Source of the DNA: Alicycliphilus denitrificans K601
GTDB taxonomy: Bacteria > Pseudomonadota > Gammaproteobacteria > Burkholderiales > Burkholderiaceae_C
Direction: 5' to 3'
Assembly: GCF_000204645.1 (NCBI RefSeq)
Contig: NC_015422.1
Location: forward strand, 1,815,001-1,879,000
Length of the DNA: 64,000 bases
The translations under genes and the position numbers were made by a program. Below are positions 41,661-51,285 of this stretch, one piece after another. Numbering within the stretch: position 1 is the first letter of the stretch; each line of letters begins with the position of its first letter. The notes below the pieces were generated by a model that had not been told where the DNA came from, searched no databases, and saw only the letters and a program-made list of their open reading frames with translations.

Positions 41661-43931
41661 ATGTCCCTCGATCTCGAAACCGTTCCCGAAACCGCTGTGC
41701 AGGGCGACCTGCTCGAAACGGCTGCTTCACCCCTCACGCTCAGCCTGCAGGACTTCGTATCGGAGTTCGGCGACGAGCTGCTCGACTCGCTCAACCGCGC
41801 CAATCCTCCGGTCTACACCGGCCAGGTGCGGGTGCATCGGCAACTGATCCTCGCCGCGCTCATGCGCAAGCTGTTCCCGGCGCAAGCCGATGTGGTCCAT
41901 GCCGTCACCGAGCTACTGGTAGACCGCGGCGAACGCGCCGCGATCGTCAATGGCGAGATGGGTTGCGGCAAGACGACGGTGGGTATTGCCACCGCCGCCG
42001 TGCTCAACGCCGAAGGCTACCGCCGCACCCTGGTGCTCTCGCCACCCCACCTGGTCTACAAGTGGCGGCGCGAAATCCAGGAGACGGTGGCCGGTGCCAA
42101 GGTCTGGGTACTCAATGGCCCGGACACGCTGGTCAAGCTGCTGAAACTGCGCGAGCAGTTGGGCGTGCCGGCCCAGGGCCAGGAGTTCTTCGTCCTGGGC
42201 CGCGTGCGGATGCGGATGGGGTTCCACTGGAAACCTGTCTTCGTTCGGCGGCGCACGCCTCACGGCGACGTGGGGGCCTGCCCGGATTGCGGGCATGTCA
42301 TCACCGACCTCGACGGCGAGCCGATCAACCCGGTCGAGCTGGAAGCCGAGGAGTCCCGCCGCAAGTGCAGCCACTGCCGTGCACCGCTGTGGTCGTTGAT
42401 CCGTCCCAGAGGCCTGTCCGCCAGCGACCAGTCCTCGACCGTGCTCAAGGCACTGAAGCGTATTCCAACCATCGGGGAAGTCACCGCGCAGAAGCTGATG
42501 CAAAAGTTCGGTGACGCCTTCCTCGCGTCGATGCTCGGGGACAACATCCACGAGTTCATCAACCTGATGGATGGCAACGGCGAGCTGGTCTTCTCGGACC
42601 GGCAAGCCCACCGGATGGAACGCGCGATGGCCAACATGGAGTTCGGCTTCGGCGAGGGCGGCTACCAGCCGTCCGAGTTCATCAAGAGGCAGCTTCCCCA
42701 AGGCACGTTCGACCTGCTCATCGCCGACGAGGCGCACGAGTACAAGAACGGCGGCTCCGCACAGGGCCAGGCCATGGGCGTGTTGGCGGCCAAGGCGCGC
42801 AAGACGCTATTGCTCACCGGCACACTGATGGGCGGCTACGGCGACGACCTGTTCCACCTGCTGTTCCGAGCCCTGCCGGGGCGGATGATCGAAGACGGCT
42901 ACCGGCCGACGAAGAGCGGCAGCATGACGTCGGCCGCGATGGCGTTCATGCGCGATCACGGCGTGCTCAAGGACATCTATTCCGAGAGCACGGGCACGGC
43001 GCACAAGACGGCCAAGGGCACCAAGGTATCGGTGCGCACGGTCAAGGCGCCGGGCTTCGGTCCGAAGGGCGTGCTGCGTTGCGTCCTGCCGTTCACGGTC
43101 TTCCTCAAGTTGAAGGACATCGGTGGCAACGTGTTGCCGCCCTACGACGAGGAGTTCCGCGAAGTCGCGATGGACACGGCGCAAGCCGCGGCCTACCGCG
43201 ATCTGGCGGGTCGGCTGACCCAGGAGCTGAAGCAGGCCCTGGCGAAGCGCGACACGACGCTGCTCGGTGTGGTCCTCAACGTGCTGCTGGCCTGGCCGGA
43301 CTGCTGCTTCCGGTCGGAGACGGTGGTGCATCCACGCACGCGCAACACCTTGGCCTTCGTGCCGGCTCAGTTCAACGAGCTGGAGCTGATGCCCAAGGAA
43401 CGCGAGCTGATCGAGATCTGCAAGCAGGAGAAGGCAGAAGGTCGCAAGACCCTGGTCTATTCGGTCTACACCGGCACGCGTGACACCACGTCCCGCCTGA
43501 AGGTGCTGCTGGAGCAGGAAGGCTTCAAGGTGGCGGTGCTGCGCGCAAGCGTGGATGCCTCCCGCCGCGAGGACTGGATCGCCGAGCAGTTGGACCGTTG
43601 CATCGACGTGCTCATCACCAATCCCGAGCTGGTGAAAACCGGCCTGGACCTGTTGGAGTTCCCGACCATCGTGTTCCTCCAGTCGGGCTACAACGTGTAC
43701 TCGCTGCAGCAGGCCGCCCGGCGCTCATGGCGCATCGGCCAGAAGCAGCCGGTGCGCGTGATCTATCTCGGCTACGCCAACTCCTCGCAGATGACCTGCC
43801 TGGGATTGATGGCCAGGAAGATCATGGTGTCGCAGAGCACGTCGGGCGATGAGCCTGAGTCAGGGCTCGATGTCCTGAACCAGGACGGCGACTCGGTGGA
43901 AGTGGCACTGGCCCGGCAGTTGGTGCATTGA
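41661..43931 (+). CDS. SNF2-like DEAD/DEAH helicase of the ICE core
   Basis: 756 aa from ATG 41661. Walker A GEMGCGKTT (about residues 98-106), DEAH-type box LLIADEAHEYKNG (about 353-365), and helicase C motifs including YSVYTGTRDTTSRL and QQAARRSWRIGQKQPVRVIYL, as in SNF2 enzymes. A Cys4-type insert (CPDCGHV...CSHCRAP, about 220-250) may bind zinc, and KALKRIPTIGEVTAQKLMQKFGDAFL resembles a helix-hairpin-helix DNA-binding element. It is a large conserved ICE protein of unknown exact role in DNA transfer or upkeep. A terminator follows at 43949. Confidence 0.82.
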   Translation: MSLDLETVPETAVQGDLLETAASPLTLSLQDFVSEFGDELLDSLNRANPPVYTGQVRVHRQLILAALMRKLFPAQADVVHAVTELLVDRGERAAIVNGEMGCGKTTVGIATAAVLNAEGYRRTLVLSPPHLVYKWRREIQETVAGAKVWVLNGPDTLVKLLKLREQLGVPAQGQEFFVLGRVRMRMGFHWKPVFVRRRTPHGDVGACPDCGHVITDLDGEPINPVELEAEESRRKCSHCRAPLWSLIRPRGLSASDQSSTVLKALKRIPTIGEVTAQKLMQKFGDAFLASMLGDNIHEFINLMDGNGELVFSDRQAHRMERAMANMEFGFGEGGYQPSEFIKRQLPQGTFDLLIADEAHEYKNGGSAQGQAMGVLAAKARKTLLLTGTLMGGYGDDLFHLLFRALPGRMIEDGYRPTKSGSMTSAAMAFMRDHGVLKDIYSESTGTAHKTAKGTKVSVRTVKAPGFGPKGVLRCVLPFTVFLKLKDIGGNVLPPYDEEFREVAMDTAQAAAYRDLAGRLTQELKQALAKRDTTLLGVVLNVLLAWPDCCFRSETVVHPRTRNTLAFVPAQFNELELMPKERELIEICKQEKAEGRKTLVYSVYTGTRDTTSRLKVLLEQEGFKVAVLRASVDASRREDWIAEQLDRCIDVLITNPELVKTGLDLLEFPTIVFLQSGYNVYSLQQAARRSWRIGQKQPVRVIYLGYANSSQMTCLGLMARKIMVSQSTSGDEPESGLDVLNQDGDSVEVALARQLVH

Positions 43932-43948
43932 GATTGTTTCCCTCTTGA

Positions 43949-43979
43949 TCGGCCCCTTCGGGGGCCGAATTCTTGTCTT
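43949..43979 (+). terminator. Rho-independent terminator after the helicase gene
   Basis: TCGGCCCC-ttcg-GGGGCCGA (43949-43968) followed by ATTCTTGTCTT. It closes the replication/regulation half of the core before the cargo. The 200 bp behind it show no gene. Confidence 0.8.
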
Positions 43980-44165
43980 CGGACACCCAGATCGCCCGGC
44001 GCAGAGCGCTCTTTGGTCCGACAGCGCGCACAACTCGTAGTAGTGCCGGTCAATGCCAGCATCGGTCGCACCAGCTTCTCCAACATTTCCTGATGAGGCC
44101 GGTCGGCGCATCGGCGGGCACCATCCGATTCGGGATCAGATCCGACGGACTCGCTACGCAATTCC

Positions 44166-44209
44166 ATAGATTTCGTTTTATCTATAACAAGGAGTAGGAT
44201 ATATTACTC
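44166..44209 (+). promoter_or_regulatory. chrBA promoter with two dyads
   Basis: ATAGAT-N8-ATCTAT (44166-44185) and GAGTA-N8-TACTC (44192-44209) overlap a possible promoter: TTTATC at 44177-44182 and TATATT at 44200-44205 with a 17-bp spacer. The region is AT-rich compared with its surroundings. ChrB is known to sense chromate and control chrA in related clusters, so these may be its operators. Confidence 0.5.
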
Positions 44210-44237
44210 ATCCCTCTTGGCAATAAGGAGTCCGTGC

Positions 44238-45182
44238 TTGAGCTTTCTCGCGCTGTTCATCAGCCTGCCCACCAAGGCATCGACCGGCCGCATGCGCGTC
44301 TGGCGCTCCGTCAAGGCGCTGGGCTGCGCGACGCTGCGCGATGGGGTCTATCTGCTGCCCGACTCGGCCGATAGCGCTACGGCGCTGGACGAAGTGGCGG
44401 CGCAGTCGGTCGAGGCCGGGGGCAGCGGCGAGGTCTATCGTCTGTCGGAGTGTGAGGAAGGCCAGGAGGCCACCCTGCGCGCCCTGTTCGACCGCGGCGA
44501 GGAGTACGCCGGCATCGCCGAGGAGATCAAAGAACTCGGGCGGAGCCTAGCATCCCTGGATGGCGCCGCCGCCGCGCGCAAGCTCCAGCCACTCGTGCGC
44601 CGCTTCGAGCACGTGGCGCGCATCGATTTCTTCCCCGGCGAGGCGCAGCGGCAGACCTTGAGCCTGCTCGACGACCTGCGCGATGCGCTCACCCGCCGAC
44701 TTTCTCCCGACGAGCCGACCCCTCGGCAGGCTGACATTCCGCGACTGGAGCGCGCCGACTATCGGGGCCGTGTCTGGGCCACGCGAGCCCGTCCGTGGGT
44801 CGACCGGCTCGCCTCGGCCTGGCTGATCCGCCGGTTTATCGACCCGAAGGCCAGCATCGTCTGGCTGGCGAGTCCCGCCGACTGCAAAGCCGATTGGCTC
44901 GGCTTCGATTTCGACGGTGCGACGTTCAGCCACGTCGGTACCAAGGTCACCTTCGAGACGCTGCTGGCGAGTTTTGGCCTGGAGGATGACCCAGCGCTGA
45001 CGCGCCTGGGCGAACTGGTGCATTGCCTGGACGTGGGCGGGCTGCCGGTACCGGAAGCGCCGGGCATCGAGCAGCTGCTCGCGGGCCTGAGAGCATCCGA
45101 ATCCGACGACGACGCGTTGCTCGTTCGCGCGTGCGAAGTTTTTGATTGGCTGTTGAAAAGTTACGAGGAAAAAACAACGTGA
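44238..45182 (+). CDS. chrB: Chromate-responsive regulator ChrB
   Basis: 314 aa from a TTG at 44238, seven bases after AAGGAG; this gives the family start SFLALFISLPTKASTGRMRVWRSVKALGCATLRDGVYLLP. The N-terminal half is the ChrB N domain, and the C-terminal half (RVWATRARPWVDRLASAWLIRRFIDPKASIVWLAS...) is the ChrB C domain. In studied clusters ChrB regulates chrA in response to chromate. Its stop overlaps the chrA start by 4 bp (GTGA). Confidence 0.9.
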   Translation: MSFLALFISLPTKASTGRMRVWRSVKALGCATLRDGVYLLPDSADSATALDEVAAQSVEAGGSGEVYRLSECEEGQEATLRALFDRGEEYAGIAEEIKELGRSLASLDGAAAARKLQPLVRRFEHVARIDFFPGEAQRQTLSLLDDLRDALTRRLSPDEPTPRQADIPRLERADYRGRVWATRARPWVDRLASAWLIRRFIDPKASIVWLASPADCKADWLGFDFDGATFSHVGTKVTFETLLASFGLEDDPALTRLGELVHCLDVGGLPVPEAPGIEQLLAGLRASESDDDALLVRACEVFDWLLKSYEEKTT

Positions 45183-46411
45183 ACGCCCTGATCAGTCCTC
45201 AGACGGATGCTACGACTGAAGCCGTCCCTCCAGCGATGAGCTACCTGCAGCTCTTCGTGCGCTTTCTCAAGTTCGGCTTGCTTGCATGGGGCGGGCCTGT
45301 AGCTCAGATCGCCATGTTGCGCCGCGAGCTCGTGGACGAGGAACGCTGGATCTCCAGCAAACGCTTCAACAAGCTGCTTGCGGTAATGCAAGTACTGCCC
45401 GGACCCGAAGCACACGAAATATGCGTTCATTTGGGTATCCGAGCGAAGGGGCGGCTGGGGGGCGTACTGGCGGGACTCGGGTTCATGCTTCCCGGATTCT
45501 TGCTGATGTTCGCGCTGTCTTGGTTGTACTTCCAGATTGAACTTGTGGGTACCTCGCTGGGCGCGGCATTCCTTGGCGTGCAGGCGGCCGTGATCGCCCT
45601 GATCGTGCGTGCCGTGCACCGCATCGGCGAGCACATCCTGCTCGATCGCTGGTTGTGGGCCATTGCCATCGTTTGCGCGCTGGCAGCCATGGGTCGTGTC
45701 GACTTCTGGATCACCCTGCCGGCGGGTGGGCTTGTGTACGCCCTGCTCGTGCTCAAGCATCGGGCCTCAGCACTGCTAGTGACGCTGGCAGCGGTGGCGC
45801 TGGCCACGGCCGTGGCATTTTGGGCTGAGCCAACAGCAAAGCTGGTGGAAACGGTCGTTCAGGGCCAAGCCTCGGTGTTGCTCATCTTCGCCTCAGGCCT
45901 CAAGGCCGGCTTGCTCACCTTCGGCGGCGCCTACACAGCGATTCCGTTCGTTCGCAACGACGCCGTCGGGCGCGGGTGGATGACGGATGGGCAGTTCCTG
46001 GACGGCCTGGCGCTGTCCGGTGTGCTGCCGGCACCGCTCATCATCTTCGCCACGTTCGTCGGCTATGTGGCGGGGGGGCCGATCGGGGCGGTGGCCATGA
46101 CGGCGGGGATCTTTCTTCCGGCCTTTGCGTTCTCGCTGATTTTCTACGACCGGCTGGAGGCGGTCGTGGAGAACAAACGGCTACACGCCTTTCTGGACGG
46201 CGTCGCGGCTGGGGTAGTCGGCCTGATCGGCGCAACCACCATCGACTTGGCGCGGGTCACTGCCGAACGCGTGCCATCGCTGACGGCGGGCATGTCGATC
46301 TTCGCCGCGGCCCTGGCATTCCTTTATGCCTGGAAGAACAAGCTCAACGTCGTCGTCGTGATCCTCGCGGCGGGACTGGCGGGGTGGCTGGTGTTTCCGG
46401 GCCAAGGCTGA
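45179..46411 (+). CDS. chrA: Chromate efflux transporter ChrA (CHR family)
   Basis: 410 aa from a GTG overlapping the chrB stop; an ATG at 45236 is an alternative. Two homologous CHR halves are seen: half 1 with FLKFGLLAWGGPVAQIAMLRRELVDEERW and VMQVLPGPEAHEICVHLG, half 2 with GLKAGLLTFGGAYTAIPFVRNDAV and ALSGVLPAPLIIFATFVGY. There are about 10-12 membrane helices. It exports chromate from the cytoplasm. Confidence 0.92.
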   Translation: MNALISPQTDATTEAVPPAMSYLQLFVRFLKFGLLAWGGPVAQIAMLRRELVDEERWISSKRFNKLLAVMQVLPGPEAHEICVHLGIRAKGRLGGVLAGLGFMLPGFLLMFALSWLYFQIELVGTSLGAAFLGVQAAVIALIVRAVHRIGEHILLDRWLWAIAIVCALAAMGRVDFWITLPAGGLVYALLVLKHRASALLVTLAAVALATAVAFWAEPTAKLVETVVQGQASVLLIFASGLKAGLLTFGGAYTAIPFVRNDAVGRGWMTDGQFLDGLALSGVLPAPLIIFATFVGYVAGGPIGAVAMTAGIFLPAFAFSLIFYDRLEAVVENKRLHAFLDGVAAGVVGLIGATTIDLARVTAERVPSLTAGMSIFAAALAFLYAWKNKLNVVVVILAAGLAGWLVFPGQG

Positions 46412-46470
46412 ACCTGATCGAGTCAGCCTTCGTCGCGCCGTTTCCGATCCACCTTGCTGAGGAAGCCAAG

Positions 46471-47064
46471 ATGCCTTACGAACTGAGGTCCCTTTCATGC
46501 GATCCGGCCAAACTCACCGGCCTGTCCGAGAAACTCATCGTCAGCCATTGGGAGAACAACTACGGCGGCGCTGTCAAGCGTCTCAACGCCATCGAGCAAA
46601 AGCTGGCGCAATTGAACTGGGGCGCGGCGCCGGTGTTCGAGATCAACGGCCTCAAGCGCGAGGAGATGATCGCCAGCGGTTCCATGATCCTGCACGAGGT
46701 GTACTTCGATTCCCTCGGTGGCGCGGGAGGCGACCCTGGCGGGACGCTGAAGGCGGCCATCGAGCGCGATTTCGGCTCCATGGACGCCTGGCGCGCCCAA
46801 TTCACGGCCATGGGCAAGGCCCAGGGCGGCGGCTCCGGCTGGACCCTGTTGGTGTGGAGTCCGCGCCGGGGGCGTCTCGTGAACGCCTGGGCCGCCGACC
46901 ACGCCCACAACTTGGCCGGCGCCACGCCGCTGATCGCCCTCGACATGTACGAGCACAGCTACCACATGGACTTCGGCGCCAAGGCCGGGGCTTACGTGGA
47001 CGCCTTCATGCAAAACCTGTCCTGGACCACCGCCGAGGCGGCTTTCACCCGATTGGGAGCCTGA
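46471..47064 (+). CDS. chrC: Fe/Mn superoxide dismutase (ChrC-type)
   Basis: 197 aa. The SOD fold shows metal ligands His26 (VSHWENNY), a His in MILHEVYFDSLGG, and Asp/His in LIALDMYEHSYHMDFG. In TnOtChr-type chromate clusters the superoxide dismutase gene is chrC and removes superoxide produced by Cr(VI) reduction. It follows chrA by 59 bp on the same strand. Confidence 0.88.
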   Translation: MPYELRSLSCDPAKLTGLSEKLIVSHWENNYGGAVKRLNAIEQKLAQLNWGAAPVFEINGLKREEMIASGSMILHEVYFDSLGGAGGDPGGTLKAAIERDFGSMDAWRAQFTAMGKAQGGGSGWTLLVWSPRRGRLVNAWAADHAHNLAGATPLIALDMYEHSYHMDFGAKAGAYVDAFMQNLSWTTAEAAFTRLGA

Positions 47065-47138
47065 ACATGGACCGCACCATCAAACCCGAAACCCCGAAAT
47101 GAACCGCCCCGGCTTCTCCGGAGGCTCGTTGGTTTGAG

Positions 47139-48044
47139 TCACGCCGTCACGACGGACCCGGTGGATTGTGAATAGTAGGCTTGCTCGGCTTCGGCCGGTG
47201 GGATGTTGCCGATGGGCTCCAGCAGCCGACGATTGTTGAACCAGTCGACCCAGGCGAGCGTGGCCCATTCGACTTCGTCGCGCGTTCGCCAGGACGGTCG
47301 CCGGTGAATCACCTCGGCCTTGTAGAGCCCGTTGATGGTCTCGGCCAGCGCGTTGTCGTAGGAGTCGCCCACGCTGCCCACCGAGGGCTCCAGTCCGGCC
47401 TCGGCCAGGCGCTCGGTGTAGCGAATGGAGACGTACTGCACGCCGCGGTCACTGTGATGCACGAGCCTTTCCGGGCCGACCGGCTTGCGGGCGTACAGCG
47501 CCTGCTCGAGCGCGTCGAGCACGAAGTCAGTGCGGGCCGAGGACGACGCTCGCCAGCCCACGATCCGGCGGGCGAACACGTCGATGACGAAGGCGACGTA
47601 GACGAAGCCCTGCCAGGTCGAGACGTAGGTGAAGTCGGACACCCACAGCGCGTTCGGCCGGTCGGCGGTGAACTGGCGCTGCACCTTGTCCAGCGGGCAC
47701 GCCAGCTTCGGGTCGCTGACCGTCGTGCGCACCGGCTTGCCGCGAATGACGCCGCGCAGGCCCAGCCGCTTCATCAGCCGCGCCACCGTGCAGCGCGCCA
47801 CATCGACGCGCTCGCGGCGCATCTGTCGCCACACCTTGCGCACGCCGTAGACGGCGAAGTTCTCATCCCATACGCGCCGGATCTGGGGCATCAGCGCATC
47901 GTCGCGCTTCGCCCGCCGAGAACGCAGCGCAGGATCAGCCTTGCGCGCCGCGTGCGCGTAGTAGGTCGACGGGGCGATCGGCAGCACCTTGCAGATCGGC
48001 TCGACCCCGTAGTCGGCGCGGTGGTCATCGATGAAGGCCTTCAT
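47139..48044 (-). CDS. IS3-family transposase OrfB
   Basis: 301 aa. HTH-like N-terminus ([20 protein letters not shown]) and a DDE integrase core: first Asp in [31 protein letters not shown], second in [14 protein letters not shown], and Glu in [18 protein letters not shown]. Its ATG overlaps the orfA TGA by 4 bp. In IS3 elements a frameshift usually fuses OrfA and OrfB into the active transposase. Confidence 0.9.
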   Translation of the reverse strand: MKAFIDDHRADYGVEPICKVLPIAPSTYYAHAARKADPALRSRRAKRDDALMPQIRRVWDENFAVYGVRKVWRQMRRERVDVARCTVARLMKRLGLRGVIRGKPVRTTVSDPKLACPLDKVQRQFTADRPNALWVSDFTYVSTWQGFVYVAFVIDVFARRIVGWRASSSARTDFVLDALEQALYARKPVGPERLVHHSDRGVQYVSIRYTERLAEAGLEPSVGSVGDSYDNALAETINGLYKAEVIHRRPSWRTRDEVEWATLAWVDWFNNRRLLEPIGNIPPAEAEQAYYSQSTGSVVTA

Positions 48045-48364
48045 CGTTTCGAGCGGCGGTCGAGCTCCGCCTGGGCAAAATACGCCGACGCCTTGCGCAG
48101 GATCTCGTTGGCCTGGCGCAGCTCGCGCACCTCGCGCTCGAGCTGCTTGATGCGCTCCTTCTCGGTCGTCGTCATGCCCTCGCGCCGACCCGTGTCACGC
48201 TCCTGCTGCCGAACCCAGCCGCGCAGCGTCTCGGCCGTGCACCCGATTTTCGCTGCCACCGAACCGATCGCCGCCCACTGCGAGTCGTACTCGGTCTGGT
48301 GCTCCAGGACCAGTTTCACCGCCCGCTCCCGGACCTCCGGGGAAAACCTTCCTTGTCTGCTCAT
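48041..48364 (-). CDS. IS3-family transposase OrfA
   Basis: 107 aa. HTH_Tnp_1 domain ([49 protein letters not shown]) that binds the terminal repeats, followed by a leucine-zipper helix ([30 protein letters not shown]). It starts 50 bp inside the element end. Confidence 0.9.
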   Translation of the reverse strand: MSRQGRFSPEVRERAVKLVLEHQTEYDSQWAAIGSVAAKIGCTAETLRGWVRQQERDTGRREGMTTTEKERIKQLEREVRELRQANEILRKASAYFAQAELDRRSKR

Positions 48365-48504
48365 GGCTCCATCTTCTCAAGAGTTGGAGCCTCCGGGCTT
48401 CCCGGGGCGGTTCAAAATCCGAACTCGCCAGCACGTTCAATCCTGCTGCGGGAGGGGGGCGCCCGGAACGATGTGTTGATCGTTTATCCCCTCATGGAGG
48501 CAAT

Positions 48505-49407
48505 ATGACCCGTAAAACCCGAATCCTTTTCGCCGCAGCAACAGCAGTCTGCATGCAAATGGCCGTTGCGGCAGGACCGACGGTCGACACGGCAACGATC
48601 GAGTCCGTGACGGGACTCAAGGGCAACTACAACAAGACCGAGAACGTCTTCAAGGTCAGCAAGCCGCGCGATGACGTGAAGGTCAGCGTGGATCGCTGGA
48701 CGATGCCACCCTTCATGGGCCTGACATCGTGGGCTGCATTCACGCCGACGGGCGGCAGCACGATGATGATGGGCGACACGGTGCTGTTCGAGGACGAGGT
48801 CAATCCGGCCATGAGCGCCGCTCTTGAAGCCGGCCTGGAAGTGACGGCGCTGCACAACCACTTCTTCTTCGACCAGCCCAAGGTTTACTTCATGCACATC
48901 GGCGGGATGGGCGATGCGCGGCAACTGGCCACAGGGGTCAAGGCTGTGTATGACCGGGTCGCGCAGGTGCGAGCAAGCCAACCCAAACCCGCAAAGGCCT
49001 TTGGCGGCAGCATTCCCACGCCCAGCAGCATCACCGCGGCGCGCATCGAGGAAATCCTCGGCGCCAAGGCGCAAGTGAAGGACGGCATGGTCAAGGTGAG
49101 CTTCGGGCGCGAGGCGAAGATGCACGGCACACCCGTCGGCAATGAGATGGGCGTCAACACCTGGGCTGCGTTTGCAGGGACCGACGAGCAGGCCGTGGTG
49201 GACGGTGACTTCGCGATGCGTGAGGGGGAACTCCAGACGGTGCTCAAGGTGTTGCGGCGAGAAGGAATCAACATCGTGGCGATCCACAACCACATGACGC
49301 ACGAGGAGCCGCGCTACGTATTTCTGCACTACTGGGGCAAAGGCAAAGCGGCGGAGCTGGCGCAGTCGTTGAAAAGGACTTTGGACGCACAGAAGGCCGT
49401 GAAATGA
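48505..49407 (+). CDS. DUF1259 (LppY/LpqO-like) secreted protein
   Basis: 300 aa with a signal peptide (residues 1-23, ending VAAG). Two tandem homologous halves each carry a His-rich turn: VTALHNHFFFDQPKVYFMHIGG and IVAIHNHMTHEEPRYVFLHYWG. DUF1259 proteins are often found with chromate and metal resistance genes, and the paired HNH motifs could bind a metal (inference). The IS lies 90 bp upstream and may have separated it from the chr promoter. Confidence 0.78.
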   Translation: MTRKTRILFAAATAVCMQMAVAAGPTVDTATIESVTGLKGNYNKTENVFKVSKPRDDVKVSVDRWTMPPFMGLTSWAAFTPTGGSTMMMGDTVLFEDEVNPAMSAALEAGLEVTALHNHFFFDQPKVYFMHIGGMGDARQLATGVKAVYDRVAQVRASQPKPAKAFGGSIPTPSSITAARIEEILGAKAQVKDGMVKVSFGREAKMHGTPVGNEMGVNTWAAFAGTDEQAVVDGDFAMREGELQTVLKVLRREGINIVAIHNHMTHEEPRYVFLHYWGKGKAAELAQSLKRTLDAQKAVK

Positions 49408-49508
49408 CGCGAGCCGGCCCCTGGCGCTCTTTGCCCTGCCTCGTGGCTTGCCTGGTTGCGGCGAGGGCTGGCAGTTCGAACGCTCAGGAACAAGAGTAGG
49501 AGACCGTC

Positions 49509-49964
49509 ATGCAATGGATTACCCGTGAACGCCCGAAGATCGACCGCATCGCCTGTCCCTGGCTGATTGCCCGCTTCATCGACGAAAGCCCGGAGTTTCT
49601 CTACGTGCCGTCGGGCGACGTCATGAGGATCGCCGCCGAGACCGGGGCCACCCCCTATGACGTCTCCGGCGTCGAGTTGGGGCACCACGGCGATCAGTGC
49701 AGCTTCGATGCCTTCATCGCCAAATACCAGTTGACTGACCCGCCCTTGCAAAAGCTGGCGACCATCGTGCGGGCCGCCGACACCGGTCGCCCCGACCTGG
49801 CCAAGGAAGCGGCCGGGCTTCTGGCGATCTCGAAAGGGCTCTCCCTCAATTTCGAGGATGACCACGAGATGCTGAATGCAGGCATGGTGATGTACGACGC
49901 GCTCTACGCCTGGTGCGCGGACACACCGCTGAAGAAGGTCGCCCGCCTGCTTGGCTTGAAGTGA
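49509..49964 (+). CDS. ChrB C-terminal-domain-only protein
   Basis: 151 aa. It consists only of the ChrB C domain (ERPKIDRIACPWLIARFIDESPEFLYVPSGDVM...), with conserved D-R-x-x-C-P-W-L-I and the end LKKVARLLGLK. AGGAG lies at 49499-49503, ahead of the ATG at 49509. It lacks the DNA-binding-like half of full ChrB. It overlaps the MFS gene (TGATG), so the two are co-translated. Confidence 0.82.
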   Translation: MQWITRERPKIDRIACPWLIARFIDESPEFLYVPSGDVMRIAAETGATPYDVSGVELGHHGDQCSFDAFIAKYQLTDPPLQKLATIVRAADTGRPDLAKEAAGLLAISKGLSLNFEDDHEMLNAGMVMYDALYAWCADTPLKKVARLLGLK

Positions 49965-51178
49965 TGCTGCTGCCCGCCGGAGCTGCGCCCGAGGCGCGCC
50001 TGCTGCTGATCGGTCGCGCCCTGCGGGCCTTCACCGACGGCTTCATCGCCATCCTGCTGCCGGTCTATCTGCTCGCCCTGGGGCTGGGCACGTGGGAAGT
50101 CGGGCTGATCAGCACCGCGACGCTCTTCGGCTCGGCGCTGGCGACCCTGGCGGTCGGTCAGTGGGGCCATCGCTTCCCGCAGCGCCGCCTGTTGCTCGCT
50201 GCCGCCGGACTGATGTGCCTGACCGGCCTGCTGCTGGCCGGCCTGGGTGGCGTTGGCGACTTCTGGCCGCTGCTGCTCGTCGCCTTCGTCGGCACGATGA
50301 ACCCCAGTGCCGGCGACGTCAGCGTCTTCCTGCCGCTGGAGCATGCGCGGCTGGCGGAGTCGGCGCAGGGCGAGGCGCGCACCTTCCTCTTCGCGCGCTA
50401 CACCTTCGTCGGCGCCTTGTGCGCCGCGGCCGGCTCGCTGGCGACGGCCATCCCGCACGCCCTGACGGCTGCGGGCCTGGCGCAGCTCGACGCGCTGCGC
50501 CTCATGTTCGTCGCCTACGGGCTGACCGGCGTCGCGATCTTCGTCCTGTATCGCGCCTTGCCGGACCACCACGTGCATGAGCAGGCGGCGGCGCCCGCGC
50601 CCCTGGGGCCTTCACGCGGCATCGTGATCAAACTGGCGGCGCTGTTCTCGGTCGATGCCTTAGCCGGAGGGTTGATCGTCAATACCTTGCTCGCGCTCTG
50701 GCTGTTCGAGCGTTTCGACCTTTCGCTTGTTGCCGCCGGCCAGTTCTTCTTCTGGGCCGGGCTGCTGTCGGCCGGCTCCCAGCTCGCCGCTCCCTGGGCG
50801 GCGCGCCGCATTGGCCTGATCAACACGATGGTGTTCACCCACATCCCGTCGAGCGTCTGTCTGATCCTCGCCGCCTTCGCCGACAGCCTGCCGGTGGCGC
50901 TCGCGCTGCTGTTCCTGCGCAGCGCACTCTCGCAGATGGATGTGCCGACGCGCTCGGCCTTCGTCATGGCGGTGGTCACGCCGGCCGAGCGCGCCGCCGC
51001 GGCGAGCTTCACCGCCGTGCCAAGGAGCCTCGCTGCCGCGGCGAGCCCTGCCATCGGCGGCGCCCTGTTCTCCGTCGGCTGGCTGGCCGCGCCGCTGGTG
51101 GCCTGCGGCGTGCTCAAGATCGCCTACGACCTCGCGCTCTGGCACGCCTTCCGGCGGCATGGGGAGGCGGCGCCGTGA
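49964..51178 (+). CDS. MFS transporter linked to the ChrB-domain gene
   Basis: 404 aa, 12 predicted membrane helices (for example LRAFTDGFIAILLPVYLLALGL and LFLRSALSQMDVPTRSAFVMAVV) and the MFS loop G-H-R-F-P-Q-R-R between helices 2 and 3. ATG 49964 overlaps the previous stop; the GTG one codon before is possible. It pairs with the short ChrB-domain protein. The substrate is unknown and could be chromate or another oxyanion. Confidence 0.82.
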   Translation: MLLPAGAAPEARLLLIGRALRAFTDGFIAILLPVYLLALGLGTWEVGLISTATLFGSALATLAVGQWGHRFPQRRLLLAAAGLMCLTGLLLAGLGGVGDFWPLLLVAFVGTMNPSAGDVSVFLPLEHARLAESAQGEARTFLFARYTFVGALCAAAGSLATAIPHALTAAGLAQLDALRLMFVAYGLTGVAIFVLYRALPDHHVHEQAAAPAPLGPSRGIVIKLAALFSVDALAGGLIVNTLLALWLFERFDLSLVAAGQFFFWAGLLSAGSQLAAPWAARRIGLINTMVFTHIPSSVCLILAAFADSLPVALALLFLRSALSQMDVPTRSAFVMAVVTPAERAAAASFTAVPRSLAAAASPAIGGALFSVGWLAAPLVACGVLKIAYDLALWHAFRRHGEAAP

Positions 51179-51285
51179 GGCCGCTCCGCGCCGCCCCCGA
51201 TCCTGAAGGAAAAGTCAGAAACACTTCAGTAGACCGGGCGCATGGCAGGCCATAGATTGACGGCATCCGTCCGCAAACGTCTGTC

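Larger units (their letters stand above)
47100..48414 (-). mobile_element. IS3-family insertion sequence, complete
   Basis: 1315 bp bounded by imperfect inverted repeats beginning TGAACCGCCCCGG (47100 inward, and 48414 inward on the other strand). A 3-bp target duplication AAA flanks it (47097-47099 and 48415-48417). It carries orfA and orfB, both leftward, and appears intact. It separates the SOD gene from the DUF1259 gene of the same cargo block. Confidence 0.88.
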
